Shown: piece after piece, positions 21,795 through 21,795 of the stretch
Position numbering within the stretch: the stretch's first letter is position 1
How the letters are laid out: each line of letters begins with the position of its first letter
IMG/VR virus record: IMGVR_UViG_3300045922_000426
Location: 1 to 21,795 of that record
Reading direction: 5' to 3' (one strand)
DNA from: a virus
Length of the DNA: 21,795 nt
The notes under the pieces: generated by a model
Told to the model about the DNA's origin: nothing
Seen by the model: only the letters and a program-made list of their open reading frames with translations
The model's database searches: none
Translations under genes and position numbers: made by a program

Positions 21795-21795
21795 C

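Overview
The window reads as part of a lytic-type tailed phage genome, most likely infecting an alphaproteobacterium. The host is inferred from a DUF2793 protein of the kind common in alphaproteobacterial phages and gene-transfer agents, a class II (B12-dependent) ribonucleotide reductase, and roughly mid-50s % GC in the body of the window. No integrase, tRNA, rRNA, IS element or CRISPR array was seen.

Layout. Positions 3-2742 are on the + strand: the 3' end of a GC-rich tail-fibre-like gene, then a lysis/receptor cassette (GH24 lysozyme, two-helix holin-like protein, DUF2793 protein, coiled-coil plus transmembrane XhlA-like protein, membrane-anchored protein). A convergent junction with two hairpins (2787-2893) separates it from a long, tightly packed - strand early/replication region (21794 down to 2898). 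Four sigma70-like promoters with a shared upstream box divide that region into blocks. P4 (21619-21657) serves small unknown genes, a SWIM-motif protein and MazG. P3 (19154-19192) serves an unknown gene, an ATP-dependent DNA ligase and an SNF2-like helicase. P2 (16201-16238) serves a Cas4/RecB-like nuclease, a Sak4-like RecA ATPase, a DUF669 protein, an HTH protein, QueC, QueD, an unknown gene, QueE, FolE, an unknown gene, DpdA and a UDG-DNA polymerase I fusion. P1 (6152-6188) serves a polyglutamine protein, NrdJ and a DUF5664 nucleotide pyrophosphohydrolase.

How the genes work together. FolE, QueD, QueE and QueC are the complete GTP-to-preQ0 pathway, and DpdA is the transglycosylase that exchanges guanine in DNA for a 7-deazaguanine. 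The phage therefore probably carries 7-deazaguanine (predicted dPreQ0, unless genes outside the window process it further) to evade host restriction. The genes share one apparent unit with the replicative polymerase, and dpdA and the polymerase gene overlap by ATGA. The ligase, helicase, nuclease, RecA-like ATPase and DUF669 protein form the replication/recombination set; NrdJ, DUF5664 and MazG handle nucleotide pools.

The most unusual features are: two small unknown genes embedded in the preQ0/DpdA cluster; the dpdA/UDG-polymerase coupling; the repeated promoter architecture; a start-codon-abutting hairpin before the HTH gene; a run of eight-base G-rich repeats between the Sak4-like and DUF669 genes; and many six- to nine-base tandem repeats placed at gene ends. 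All assignments come from reading motifs by eye; no database search or computed alignment was run.
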